This document shows, piece by piece, positions 5,558 to 15,916 of a stretch of 17,848 nt of DNA. This DNA comes from Sutterella sp. (GTDB taxonomy: Bacteria; Pseudomonadota; Gammaproteobacteria; Burkholderiales; Burkholderiaceae_F). The stretch is taken from NCBI GenBank assembly GCA_019418235.1, contig DYCH01000038.1, forward strand, positions 1 through 17,848, in the 5' to 3' direction. Within the stretch, counting starts at the first letter, position 1; the number at the start of each line of letters is the position of its first letter. The position numbers and the translations under genes are program-made. Below the pieces are notes generated by a model. The model worked only from the letters and a program-made list of their open reading frames with translations. It did not search any database and was not told the DNA's origin.

Positions 5558-8500
5558 TTATTTGGTGGCGATGGACTGACAACCCGGCCCTCTTAACGAA
5601 CTGTTACCACCATTTTGAACAACCACTTCGATTTGCGTTCCAATACGGTCTTTAAGCGCCTGAACGTGAGAAATTACACCAATTAACTTCCCGTTTTCTC
5701 GAAGCTGAGACAGCGTTTCAATGGCCATCTCTAAAGCTTCTTCATCCAACGTCCCAAAACCCTCGTCCAAAAAGAGCGAATCGACACTCACCTTTTCGCT
5801 AGCGATACTGGAAAGCCCCAATGCCAAGGCCAAGCTCACAATAAAGGATTCTCCGCCCGAGAGGTTCTTAGTCGATCGGATTTCACCGGCCTGGTAGTTA
5901 TCAATGACCTCTAAACCCAAGACTTCTTTTTGACTGCGGACCAATAAATAACGATCGCTCATGCGTTGCAACTGTTCATTGGCGTGCTTAATCACGATAT
6001 CAAACGTAATGCCTTGAGCAAAATTGCGGAACTTCTTACCATCCGCAGAACCGATCAATTCTCGTAAGTTCTGCCATTCACGCACTCTCATCTCGAATTG
6101 CTCAATGTCTCTAAGAGCTTGTCCTTGACGCTCTCTTTCTTTGTCATTGCGATCAAGTTCCACCTTATCCGTCGCAATAAGCTTAACCAAAGTATCGTAA
6201 GCGTCTTGTTTCTCTGTTATTTGTGCTTCCAACTCAACGAGACTCACCTCACGCGTCTTTCTTGCCTCACAAGTCGTTAATTGATCTTTCAGTACCGTAA
6301 TTTCTGTTTGCAATTGAGCTTGGCGCTTATCCAATTCTTGCTTTTTTTGTTGCAATGTTAAGCGCTCAGCTTGCGTGAGCAAAGCCTCACAATAGATTTG
6401 CTCATTGACAAAGCCAGCTGTTTGATAGGCTTTAACAAAGGCATTTTCATTTGACGTCAATTTCGCTTCTTCTTGAGTCAATGCAGACTTCAGCGTATTG
6501 CACTCACCTTCTAACTGACGAATGTCGTTTTCGACCCGATTCTTAGCCGTCTTAAACGCCTCTAATTGATCTCGACAGGCCTTGAGCTTGGCATAAAAGG
6601 CATCGCGCTCGCTCTGAGGATTTCGTTCGCAAAATAGCATCGTTCTTTGATGATAATGATCATCAAAAGTCTTTTGAAACGCCCCAATCTGCGCTTGAAG
6701 CGTTTGGCTCTGTGTCTTTAGCTCATCTGAAAAAGACGCCAATCTTATATTTTCATCTTTTAAAGTTTGAGTGCGTTGAGTCGCTTCGTTTAAAAGGCGA
6801 ACATTGTCTTTCCAACGAGTCACTCGAATTTCAAGGTTTTCCAGAATGGACTCAAAAGAAGCTTCTTTGAGCAACTCAGAGTCAACGAACTCACGCACTT
6901 TTTCAATCCATGCGGATCGGTGCTCACTCAAAGCCATTTTTGCTTGACTAAAAGTCTTTTTTGCCTGACTCAAATTGTCTTCAAAATGACGGGTTTTTAG
7001 TTTTTCTTGATCAAGTTGCGACTTAAAACTTCTGACATCTCCGTCGATTTTGATGATATCTTCTTCCAATTTCTTTAATTTTTCTTCCTTCTCTTCAATT
7101 TGAGCGATTAGTGTTTTAACCGCTTCAATTTCCAATTCAAGGTCTGACACTTGGGGAAGATTCCCCATCGCATAAGGGTGTTCGAGAGCACCACACAGCG
7201 GGCAAGGCTCACCGTCACGAAGTCGATGGCGATGCTCTTCCAAGGAACTAATAATGCGACGCATTTCGAGTTTTTCTCTCAATGCCTCTTCTTGCGCCCG
7301 GTATTCTCGCAATAAGCGCCCCTTTAAGAGCTCTTCTAATTGCGATTGAATCGTTTGTTTTTCCGATTGCTTTTGCTCTAAACGAGGGCGAGCAACCTCA
7401 AGGGACTTTTCGGCTTGATCTTGCACCTTTTGTTGATTTTCAAGTTTCGAATGCTCTTGATGAACCTTCTTTTCAGCGTCTTGGTACGCCATTTCGAAGC
7501 TTCGAACGAATTCAAACTCGGCCTCAATACCGGTCAAAGATTCGCATAACGCTTCATCATTTAAATGCTTCTTTTTATAGTCCTCGAGAGGTTCTCTAAT
7601 GCGTTCTTCTTTATCTAAATTTCTCAGATTTTCGTTTAACTTATCTTCAACCTTCTTTAATTTACCTTTAAGTACGCCAAATTCATTTTTCTTATCCGTC
7701 AATTGCGATCTTTCTTGTTGCAATTGAACATCCAAGCGTAGCACCTGATCAATCAACGTCAAAAACGGCGCTTCTCGGCTCGTTAAATCTTCCAAGGCCA
7801 CTTGGGCATTTGTCTCAGTTTGTTGAATGGTCTCAAGATTGGCCTTTGTCTCTGACTGTTTTCCCTCATTGAGTGAAATTCGCTTTTGAAGGCTGACGAG
7901 TTCATTGCGTCCATCTGTGACTTTTTGATAAATCGGATGGATTTCAAACGCCTTCAAAGCACGTTCCAAACGCACATTATCTGCTTTAAAATCTTCGATA
8001 TTTACGTCTAACTTTAGTTTATCTTGCTCTAATTTCTTTAATTTCACGTCAATTTCATCAATTTGACGTAAATTCGACAATTCGTCATTCAAGCTCTTTA
8101 AAACGCTCTGTTGAGCATTACTCTGACGTTCATTTTCCTTTAAGTTTTCTCGCTTTTGAGATTCTTCCTCTGGTGATAACAGACGAATTTCCCCCAATAC
8201 CAACTTCCTATTTTCCAATTGTTTTTCTTCTTCTTTGGTGCGATCAAACACTTTTTTAGAAATCTTGGAATAAATCTCCGTACCGGTAATTTGCTCTAAG
8301 ATGGGCGAGCGATCATCGGCCGTGGCTTGTAAGAAAGCCGAGAAATCCCCTTGAGCCAAAAGCATGGAACGCGTGAAACGTTTGAAGTCCATACCTGTGA
8401 CTTCTTCGATTTTATTTAAAACGCCTTTACTCTTCGTTTGAAGAATCTCATCGGTATCATCCATGCAAATTTCGTGCTTTGGAGACTGCAATGCACCATC

Positions 8501-8809
8501 GGGTTTATTGCGAGCGCGATGCTGTTCCCAACGACTACGAAATCGTCCCTTTTCCGTCTCAAAGCGAACTTCGGAAAAACAGTCTCCCGTTAAACGAGAC
8601 ATGATGTCGTTAGCCCCGCTTGTGACTTTATTCAAACGCGGTGTACTGCCATAAAGTCCTAAACAAATGGCATCTAAAATCGTAGACTTCCCAGCGCCCG
8701 TGGGTCCCGTGATCGCAAATAGGCCATCGTAATCAGGTGTTGTGAAATCAATAAACCATTCACCCGTCAAAGAATTCAAATTTTTAAATCGAACCGATAA
8801 TATCTTCAT
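5558..8809 (-). CDS. sbcC: Exonuclease SbcC, ATPase subunit of SbcCD
   Basis: The 1083-residue SMC/Rad50-type ATPase of the SbcCD nuclease, which cleaves DNA hairpins and opens protein-blocked or palindromic ends. The N-terminus 'MKILSVRFKNLNSLTGEW' is typical. Walker A is GPTGAGKST (35-43). Two long Glu/Lys/Gln-rich coiled coils flank the zinc hook CPLC (536-539). The C-terminal ATPase half carries the signature LSGGES (983-988) and Walker B 'SLFLDEGFGTLD' (Asp1015-Glu1016). The length is close to E. coli SbcC (about 1050). It starts 17 bases after sbcD with only a weak GGGG ribosome site, which suggests translational coupling. No truncation or missing motif is seen. Confidence 0.97.
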   Translation of the reverse strand: MKILSVRFKNLNSLTGEWFIDFTTPDYDGLFAITGPTGAGKSTILDAICLGLYGSTPRLNKVTSGANDIMSRLTGDCFSEVRFETEKGRFRSRWEQHRARNKPDGALQSPKHEICMDDTDEILQTKSKGVLNKIEEVTGMDFKRFTRSMLLAQGDFSAFLQATADDRSPILEQITGTEIYSKISKKVFDRTKEEEKQLENRKLVLGEIRLLSPEEESQKRENLKENERQSNAQQSVLKSLNDELSNLRQIDEIDVKLKKLEQDKLKLDVNIEDFKADNVRLERALKAFEIHPIYQKVTDGRNELVSLQKRISLNEGKQSETKANLETIQQTETNAQVALEDLTSREAPFLTLIDQVLRLDVQLQQERSQLTDKKNEFGVLKGKLKKVEDKLNENLRNLDKEERIREPLEDYKKKHLNDEALCESLTGIEAEFEFVRSFEMAYQDAEKKVHQEHSKLENQQKVQDQAEKSLEVARPRLEQKQSEKQTIQSQLEELLKGRLLREYRAQEEALREKLEMRRIISSLEEHRHRLRDGEPCPLCGALEHPYAMGNLPQVSDLELEIEAVKTLIAQIEEKEEKLKKLEEDIIKIDGDVRSFKSQLDQEKLKTRHFEDNLSQAKKTFSQAKMALSEHRSAWIEKVREFVDSELLKEASFESILENLEIRVTRWKDNVRLLNEATQRTQTLKDENIRLASFSDELKTQSQTLQAQIGAFQKTFDDHYHQRTMLFCERNPQSERDAFYAKLKACRDQLEAFKTAKNRVENDIRQLEGECNTLKSALTQEEAKLTSNENAFVKAYQTAGFVNEQIYCEALLTQAERLTLQQKKQELDKRQAQLQTEITVLKDQLTTCEARKTREVSLVELEAQITEKQDAYDTLVKLIATDKVELDRNDKERERQGQALRDIEQFEMRVREWQNLRELIGSADGKKFRNFAQGITFDIVIKHANEQLQRMSDRYLLVRSQKEVLGLEVIDNYQAGEIRSTKNLSGGESFIVSLALALGLSSIASEKVSVDSLFLDEGFGTLDEEALEMAIETLSQLRENGKLIGVISHVQALKDRIGTQIEVVVQNGGNSSLRGPGCQSIATK

Positions 8810-8826
8810 ATTTGCCCCAATTATTC

Positions 8827-10050
8827 CTATTCAACCGTATTGACTTCGTCCAATATTGTTTGATATTTCTCTCGAAGGTTTTCCCATTGATCTTCTGCCA
8901 CATCGTTTTCTTTCAAACAAAGATCAAACACTTCTTGTGGCGTTAATTGTTCCAACTCTTTTTGCGTCTTACTGTGGCTTAGAGCCTCTTGAATCACCTG
9001 TTTGTTCTTAATGCGAAGCACTTCCAACGTTGTTCCTGCGACTAACTCAAGCACTCGATTTCGCAAGTCACCCTGAACCTCTGTGCTGTCATAGATAACT
9101 TCTAACCATGCTGAACTTTGTTTGTCCTTTAACGCTTGGATTTGGTGAACGATCGCCTCCCAGTCTCCTTTAATTTGGACAAGCTCTTGAAAAAGAGGAA
9201 CGTCAATGGATTCGCTTGAGATTTCCGCCTTTTCATCAATATCCAAGAGCACAACTCGTTTAGGCATATCTGCTTCGGCAAAGCTCATCGGCAATGGAGC
9301 CCCACTGTATTGAATCCTTTCATTGCCACCCACTTTTTGCGGCATATGAATGTGGCCCAAAGCGACATAGCTTGCTTGAGGTGAAAAGATATCACTTGGG
9401 ACTTGCCCCAAAGACCCGACATAAACCGGATCGGGTTCACCCAATAATCGCTCTTTGGTAATGGAACCCGTCACATACAAGTGACCCATTTCAATGATGG
9501 GGACATTCGGCGTCGTACGCTTTGCAAGAGCAACATCACTGACTGCCTTGTAATGCTCTCGGATGGCTTCTAAAGTTCGTTTTTCACGTTCTTGCACGCC
9601 CTCGCCTTGCTTGGCTCTTCGCAAGTCTTTTTCACGCAAATAAGGAACGGCACAAACGATAAGTTGTTGCTTACCATCCGCGTCACAGACGTCAAACACC
9701 TCATCAGCTGGGTTATCTGTCATAGCGCCAATCACGTTGACTTTTAATGACTTTAAAATCGTCTTTGGTGCTTCAATAAAACTTGCAGAATCGTGATTAC
9801 CAGCCGTGATAAAAATGCGTTTACAGCTTGTTTGAGAACCAATAGAACTTAAAAATTCGTAGTAGAGCTCTTGCGCCTGATTGCTAGGTGTTGTCGTGTC
9901 AAAAATGTCGCCCGAAACCAGTAAAACATCCACGCCCTTTTCATTCATCAGGTTCTTTAACCATGATAAAAAGGCGCTAAATTCCTCTGTTCGTTTACGA
10001 CCAAAAAGGTTGTGTCCTAAATGCCAATCGGAGGTATGCAAAAGTCTCAT
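8827..10050 (-). CDS. sbcD: Exonuclease SbcD, nuclease subunit of SbcCD
   Basis: The 407-residue Mre11-type metallophosphoesterase subunit that carries the Mn-dependent nuclease active site of SbcCD. Metal-binding motifs are in order: 'HTSDWHLGH' (Asp8, His10), 'SGDIFDT' (Asp48), 'TAGNHDS' (Asn85, His86) and later 'ALGHIHMPQ'. The C-terminal part is the usual capping and SbcC-binding region. The length equals E. coli SbcD (400). It lies 12 bases after the stop of hom and 17 bases before sbcC, so all three genes are probably one transcript. No strong Shine-Dalgarno is seen before the ATG. Confidence 0.97.
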   Translation of the reverse strand: MRLLHTSDWHLGHNLFGRKRTEEFSAFLSWLKNLMNEKGVDVLLVSGDIFDTTTPSNQAQELYYEFLSSIGSQTSCKRIFITAGNHDSASFIEAPKTILKSLKVNVIGAMTDNPADEVFDVCDADGKQQLIVCAVPYLREKDLRRAKQGEGVQEREKRTLEAIREHYKAVSDVALAKRTTPNVPIIEMGHLYVTGSITKERLLGEPDPVYVGSLGQVPSDIFSPQASYVALGHIHMPQKVGGNERIQYSGAPLPMSFAEADMPKRVVLLDIDEKAEISSESIDVPLFQELVQIKGDWEAIVHQIQALKDKQSSAWLEVIYDSTEVQGDLRNRVLELVAGTTLEVLRIKNKQVIQEALSHSKTQKELEQLTPQEVFDLCLKENDVAEDQWENLREKYQTILDEVNTVE

Positions 10051-10062
10051 TCTCTACTCTTC

Positions 10063-11316
10063 TTAATCTACAAATACGTGTAAGAGCTGCGCATCTCTCG
10101 GCTGCCCCATCTGTTTCATCAGCGTTTCCCACACTTCTTTCATTTTGCCCTCGTTAACTTCATTTGTTATGGCAAAAAAGTCGTCATCATTCATTCCGTA
10201 ATCCTTCAAAACAATCCCATTTTCGGCAAAGAAATCGGATATTTCAATATCACTCCTACCATTTAAAGGTACCCGACAATAATAAGAATTCATGACGTCG
10301 TCCATCTTTAACCACTTTGTGGATGTGTCTTCAAATAATGGAAGCGTGGATTGATTTTTCACAAGAGCGATTAAATCTGCAATCACGGCGCTTGCTGTCG
10401 GTTCACTGCCGGCCCCAGGGCCTGCTAACCGAATGATATTAACGGCATCGGCTTTAACAACGATACCATTCATAACGTGATCAATCTTGGCTAGAAAACT
10501 CCCGATGGGTACAAGCGTCGGATGAACACGAATTTCAATTCCTTCAGGTCGATGTCTTGCGATAGCCAGTAATTTAACTTTGTGATCCAACCACTCGGCG
10601 TAACGAACATCTTTGGTATTAAACGAATTAATACCGGTAACATGGCTTTCATCAAAATGAATCTTTGTTCCAAACGCTAAAGCGCTCAAAATTGAGATTT
10701 TATGCCCAGCATCCAACCCTTCAATATCAAACGTCGGGTCAGCTTCTGCGTAGCCTAAAGCTTGGGCATGCTTCAAAGCTTTTCGAAAAGTCCACCCCTC
10801 TTCTTGCATCTGAGTGAGGATATAGTTCGTCGTCCCATTGACGATACCGGCTATCCACTCAATACGGTTAGCTGCGAGAGATTCTTGTAGTGTTCTGATG
10901 ATTGGAATACCTCCGGCAACAGCTGCTTCAAAGGTTACTGTTCGATGGCACTCTTTGGCCACCTTAAAAATCTCATTACCATGAGTGGCTAATAAAGCCT
11001 TATTGGCTGTAATGACATCTTTTCCATTACGAAGCGAGGTAATAATTAAGCTCTTAGCGGGTTCAATCCCACCCATCACTTCAATGACAATATTGATTTC
11101 TGGATCGTTAGCAATCTCTTCCCAATTCTGAGTTAATTTAATTTTTTCATCGACAACTTGATGCGCTCTTTCTATATTTCGACAAACAATTGATTTGATT
11201 CTTATTGGATAACCGCAGCGCTTAGCAATTAAATCGCCGTTACGCTTTAATACGTTATAAACACCACTACCAACGGTTCCTACGCCCGCCATACCAATAA
11301 CAATTTCATTGAGCAT
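10063..11316 (-). CDS. hom: Homoserine dehydrogenase
   Basis: Reduces aspartate semialdehyde to homoserine with NAD(P)H, the branch point to threonine and methionine. At 417 residues it is the monofunctional form without aspartokinase. The Rossmann start 'IGMAGVGTVGSG' gives GxGxxG at 11-16. Other hallmarks are 'DVITANKALLA' (Lys106), 'NGTTNYIL' (160-167) and 'GYAEADPTFDIEGLDAGHK' (188-206). The last 80 or so residues are the expected ACT-type regulatory domain. The frame is open to a GTG at 11352, but the ATG at 11316 is preferred because AGAGG stands five bases upstream and the Rossmann strand follows at once. The usual partner thrC is not downstream; sbcD follows after 12 bases. No threonine-rich leader peptide is visible. 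Confidence 0.95.
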   Translation of the reverse strand: MLNEIVIGMAGVGTVGSGVYNVLKRNGDLIAKRCGYPIRIKSIVCRNIERAHQVVDEKIKLTQNWEEIANDPEINIVIEVMGGIEPAKSLIITSLRNGKDVITANKALLATHGNEIFKVAKECHRTVTFEAAVAGGIPIIRTLQESLAANRIEWIAGIVNGTTNYILTQMQEEGWTFRKALKHAQALGYAEADPTFDIEGLDAGHKISILSALAFGTKIHFDESHVTGINSFNTKDVRYAEWLDHKVKLLAIARHRPEGIEIRVHPTLVPIGSFLAKIDHVMNGIVVKADAVNIIRLAGPGAGSEPTASAVIADLIALVKNQSTLPLFEDTSTKWLKMDDVMNSYYCRVPLNGRSDIEISDFFAENGIVLKDYGMNDDDFFAITNEVNEGKMKEVWETLMKQMGQPRDAQLLHVFVD

Positions 11317-11375
11317 AATTGCCTCTGTCAATTTCATCCACACAACAAACACTATTTTATGTGGGGTTAAGTTTA

Positions 11376-11402
11376 ATTGTTTAACAATCTCAACGAGAGA
11401 TT
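11376..11402. promoter_or_regulatory. Paired palindromes upstream of hom
   Basis: Two inverted repeats overlap 60-85 bases before the hom start. ATTGTT-T-AACAAT (11376-11388) is a perfect 13-base palindrome. AATCTC-aacga-GAGATT (11386-11402) is a 6-bp stem with a five-base loop; the arms share three bases. TAAAAT, a possible -10 for hom, lies nearby on the minus strand at about 11354-11359, but no convincing -35 fits. The position suits an operator, though no known regulator motif is recognised. Confidence 0.3.
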
Positions 11403-11431
11403 ATTCAAAATCGAGCATCATTCAGTGACGC

Positions 11432-11467
11432 AAAAAAAAAAGACACCATTACTTGCATAAGCAAGTA
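11432..11467 (-). other. Hairpin followed by a ten-T run
   Basis: Reading on the minus strand, a perfect seven-pair stem TACTTGC / GCAAGTA with a four-base loop (11450-11467) is followed eight bases later by ten Ts (11432-11441). It resembles a terminator, but the stem is AT-rich and the T run is too far from it. It could act as a back-up terminator between the autotransporter and hom, or the T10 run could be a length-variable element in the hom upstream region. Confidence 0.35.
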
Positions 11468-11513
11468 GGGATAGGGGAAAAAGTAATTATTAGAAAAAAG
11501 GAAATACCCAACT

Positions 11514-11555
11514 AAAACCCCAACGATGTGATTCAATCTTCCATCGTCGGGGTTT
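11514..11555 (-). terminator. Terminator of the autotransporter gene
   Basis: On the minus strand a 14-pair stem (AAACCCCGACGATG with CATCGTTGGGGTTT, one G-U pair) and a 13-base loop runs into TTTT. It starts 25 bases after the autotransporter stop codon. This separates the autotransporter from hom, which runs the same way. Confidence 0.85.
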
Positions 11556-11579
11556 ACAGTTTAGTCTGCTAGCGTCAGA

Positions 11580-14500
11580 TTAGAATTTCCACATAACGTT
11601 GACGTTAGCAGAAGCAGATGTACCCGAATCTGCGCCTTCCAATCCAGCGCTAAAGCCTACTTGGAGGGATTTCTTAGCAATTGCCGCACCGACTCGTACA
11701 CCACAGACAACTTCGTCAAGCACCTCTACACTACCCTTGTCTTTAGCGTTGTAGCCATAGAAGCGTGATGTCACATCAGCATCTGTATCACCCAATCTCG
11801 GCGTTACATAAGCGTCTGCCATCACACGAGAGTGCCAACCTGTCTTGATGTCTTCTTGCGTTTTTGTCACGGCTACGCCCATCGGAACAGAAACAACCGT
11901 CATATCCTCAACATCAGTTTGAACAGCACCGATGCCACCGATACGCATTGTGTATTTATCACTCATCATGTGATCAATGCGAATACCGGCGTGGGGGACG
12001 ACATGAAGACCAGCGCCCATATCAAAACGTTTTTCGAGATTAACTGCCGCGGTTACCGTATTAATCTTGGCCTTTGCACGAACATCCGTACCGATGGTAT
12101 CGGGTACATTCAAACCCGTTTTATCGGCCTTCTCATAATGCGACACAAAGGCACTACCCAAGTCCCCTGCCAACGTGGATTCAAGGTCGTTTGTCCCGTG
12201 AGCGAAACTCAAAGAGCCCTTCACGGCAACATCATCCTTTGGCATCCAACCGGCCCAAACCGTTGCGCCGTACGTTTCCATCTCGTTATTGAGATCAACC
12301 AAGGACTTGTTGGTATCAGCACGACCGCCCACAAAGTGAGCCACGGCACCCACCGTCCACTCAGGATTAATCGTACTGTCAGCCCCCATGGCAAGACCTC
12401 GCAAATTCATCTTATTGCCATAGCCCGAAGCACCATTGTCTAAGCTGCGGGTTTCATCATGACGATACAAGACATCTACCCAGATGTCATTGCCACTGCG
12501 GTGAGCTTGCATCGGGTTGAAACCGGTTGTGCTGGCCAATGAGTAGTGACGATCCAAAGAATCAAGCACCATACTCGAAGCACTCATGGCTCCTGCCTGA
12601 GCACCGCTACTGACAGACAAGGCGGTGTAGGTGTTAGCCAATTGAGTAATCTTTTCAACATCACCGGTCCCGGCTTCCATAATGGCTCCAACGAGAATGG
12701 AACCTACCGAGATATCTCCAGATGGTGCCACTAACCCAATACCCAATCCGGGCGTAAAGGTTCCCGTTGTTTTATCGCCTTTACCTAAGATTTCCTCAAA
12801 ACCCTCAGACGGAATAATCGAGGGTAAAGCTTCGGTAACAGACTTAACGGCATCGAGTTTAAAACTCAAATTACCGTTTTCATCCGTTTCAACTTTCCAC
12901 TCTGTGAAAATGTTATTAGCACCGACATTTGCGCCTTCAAACTTAGACCAATCACCAAAGTTTTCAGTGACCTTGACAACGGCACCATTTTCTAAAACGG
13001 TATCGAAGCCTGCAACTAAATAAAAACCAGCATTGTTGACATCAACAGTAGTATTACCATCACCTTGAACTAAAGCAGAGGCGTTGTCATTAGTGTACGG
13101 GTGAGATTGAACAATCAATCCAAGAGTTCCATCCACCGTGAGCAATTTACCCTTTACAGTATCCTCAGCTCCGGATGAACCGACAGTGATGATATTCGTT
13201 GGTGTTTGACCATTATTGGTTAATGCAGCAATAGCGACTGAAATATCTTCGTTATTGATATCTTTACTGAGATCTTTGAAGGCAAGCCAACCACCTTTTT
13301 GCAAATGCAATTCATCCTTCCAATTGTTTTCCTCAAAGCTGACCTTTGCAAAATCATCTGCATGTGTCAGTGAGGAAGCGGAAGAACTGACGTTAAAGGT
13401 TAGGCCCTGATTAATATGATTACCCGTAACATCAATTTCTGCAGAGCCACCGTTAACGCCATCACCTAAATTGAGATTTGAAACATATTTAGTTGCGGCT
13501 GCACTCTCGCCCTTAATCGTTAATTTAAGTCCCTTAACACGATCATAAGCGAAGACTAAACCGCCATTTGAGTTGCTACCACCATTTTTGGTGTCGATAC
13601 TCACCTCAACTTCATTGAGATTTGTAAAACTATTACCCTTGGCGTGACTACCGGGAGACATATCTTTGATAATCAAATTTTCTTGCCCGGATTGCCCCAT
13701 AAAGTTAACGCTTGACATGGAGCTAACAATCCCAGCAGACGAGAGTGCCCCTCCATCAGAACCATTACGGTCACCTTCCCCTGAAATAGTCAGTGTGGCT
13801 CCATTCAAAATATTGACGGCCAAATCTGTACTGGACAATCTCAACGAATTTAAATCAACGTCTTTTGAAACATTTAACGTCTTTTGCCCACCGACAAAAC
13901 GAATCTGAGCTCCTGCCTCAACGTCATTCAAAGAAACAACAGTATTCTTTGCCCCTGTAACATCTAGGGCAGAATTACCACTTGTTTCCCACTTATTGAT
14001 TGTAAGTTGATCAATGCCGTCAAAAACTAATTGCGAGTTTGCAAAAGTCGCACCTTGATTATCATCGAGCCATTCAATGTAAACGGATTGTGCGTTGCTC
14101 AACTTTAAGGTAGAACCACCAGCTAACGCATACTGTTTGACATAAAGGCTTTCAAAATTTGTAAGATCAACTTCACTCGTTAAAAGTTCTACTCCTGAAC
14201 CAATGTAATTTGCAGAAAGTTTTTGACCATTACCGTTTAAAGTTAATTTCGTATGCCTTGCATTCAATGCTCCTAAACTATGTGTTGCGGCTTGTTCGGA
14301 TAAAACAAATGTCGCTTCTGAAACTCCCGTAACATTTAACTGACTATTCGCATTGCCAGCGAGCGTTACATTAGAGAAATCAACCTTTTCTGAGCCTTCA
14401 AACGTTACCTTTCCGCCATCTTGAATGACTAAATGACTATCATCCATACCCGCCAATTCCTTGAATTGTTTCAGGGTAATTTCACTATCAACGGCGGCAA

Positions 14501-15759
14501 TCGTACCGTTTACTTGACCAGGCAATGCACCATTGGAAGTGATAGAAAGGTTGCCACCGCCCGTTGCCAAAAGGTCTTTGAAAACAGGTTCATGCCCTGA
14601 AACAGAATTTAAATTTGTGACGATCATCTGGCCCTTATCAATGATGAATGTCTTTCCCTCGGAATATATGCCGTGTAACGTAAGATTCTTAACATCCAAC
14701 GTTTGATTTCTGCTGTCTGCATAAAGGGCAAGCGTTGAGTCTGCATCGAAATGAAATTTATCGCCTCCAAGGGTGATGGTTTGGCTTTGCATACCCAAAC
14801 CTTGGGTATTAAAAATCAGTTTTGAATTAGACCCATGGTTCCCAATAAATGCATTCTGAACTGTAAGCTCACCAGCTTTGAGAATATTAAAAGTCAATGT
14901 GGCATCATTCTTTGGTTTTCCTGATAAAACTCCCAAAGTTAGGCTCGCAATACTGGCGCTGTCGGAATTCAGTGTGAAATTAATATCAGTGGCTTGAGCT
15001 AATGCATAAAAGCCTAAAGCTGCACCATTTAAGGATTCTGAGTGAATATTAACCTTCGCAAAACTATCAAGCGTCAAAGTACTATTGTCCGCTGCTAAAT
15101 CGCTAATGCTAAGTGTGCTCCCTGCAGTGCTTGCGTTTTTAACATCATTGAACATGGTCAATGATGAATTCGCGAGTTTAAGACTTAACTCCACATTCTT
15201 AGGATCGATTTGTACATTGTTGATTGTTGCGGTTGAATTAGTCAAGTCGAATTTCAAATTCGAGGGTCTCTCCCCCCAAAAGTGGGAAAAACCTTTCTCT
15301 CCCGCACCGAGTGTGATGGTACTATCTTTGGCAGTCAAACTTGAATTGCCAGCCGGGTGAAATATACCCGCTGTAAAAGTCCCTTTCCCTGCCCCTGTAC
15401 CTGAACCATTTACCGTTAGATTATTTTCTGTGTAAGTGTGACCAAGTTGGAAAGTACCCACTGTCAATTTATTGCCGTTAAGATTCAAAGTAAGGTTATG
15501 AGGGCCATTACCAGCTTGGGGGCCTACGTCGCCAAATTTTGTATATTGCTCCGTCGTAGTCAATGTATGTTCGTTATCAGGCCCAGCCCATTGACCCTGA
15601 AAGGCATCTGCCCATGCTACCCCCCCCCATACTCAAAGCAGCACTTACGGCAGCCACCAAAGTCGCCGTCTTCATGCCTTCTAGTGCATGGGAACGAGTG
15701 TTTTCCGCACAAACAACTACAGTACCATGGCGGCGAACCGTCTTGAACACTTTATTCAT
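11580..15759 (-). CDS. Autotransporter, frame broken at a G9 tract in its signal peptide
   Basis: A type V secretion autotransporter, 1392 residues when in frame. The ATG at 15759 (AAGGA six bases upstream) opens an extended signal peptide, 'MNKVFKTVRRHGTVVVCAENTRSHALEG', then a hydrophobic core. In the sequence as given, nine Gs at 15620-15628 shift the frame and translation stops after 60 residues. With eight Gs (or eleven) the core reads 'MGGVAWA|DAFQGQW', a normal cleavage site, and joins the 1327-residue frame, which otherwise begins only at a TTG at 15563. The passenger is rich in N-S-T-L repeats of beta-helix type. About residues 1085-1392 form the autotransporter barrel, starting near 'GNDIWVDVLYRHDE' and ending in 'VNVMWKF' with C-terminal Phe. 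Phase-variable adhesin is the best reading; a homopolymer sequencing error is the alternative. Confidence 0.9.
15620..15628 (-). repeat. Homopolymeric G9 tract, likely phase-variation switch
   Basis: Nine consecutive Gs on the coding strand (nine Cs on plus) sit at codons 44-47 of the autotransporter signal peptide, the first G belonging to an ATG. Removing one G restores a signal peptidase site and the entire downstream frame. Poly-G tracts of this length in surface-protein genes are known slipped-strand switching sites in other bacteria. Confidence 0.85.
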
Positions 15760-15916
15760 TGCATTTCCTTGTTATTAAAAAGTTAATACCGCATCGACAC
15801 ACGGCAAGAAATCGTTTTGCGAGTGTAACATTTCTTTTCTAAATCTGAACATAAACTGTTGCTACTGACCAACAACTGCACGCCCTGCGTTTGCTCATAT
15901 TTTCAATAAACGACCA

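Noticed and set aside
11353..11470. Threonine-rich leader peptide and attenuator before hom
   Set aside because: All frames were read: the only short frame with an ATG (MMLDFE) has no run of Thr or Ile codons, and no competing anti-terminator fold is evident.
11832..12443. 203-codon plus-strand reading frame inside the autotransporter barrel
   Set aside because: It is antisense to strongly conserved barrel sequence. Its His/Arg/Thr-rich translation is a shadow of codon bias, not a gene.
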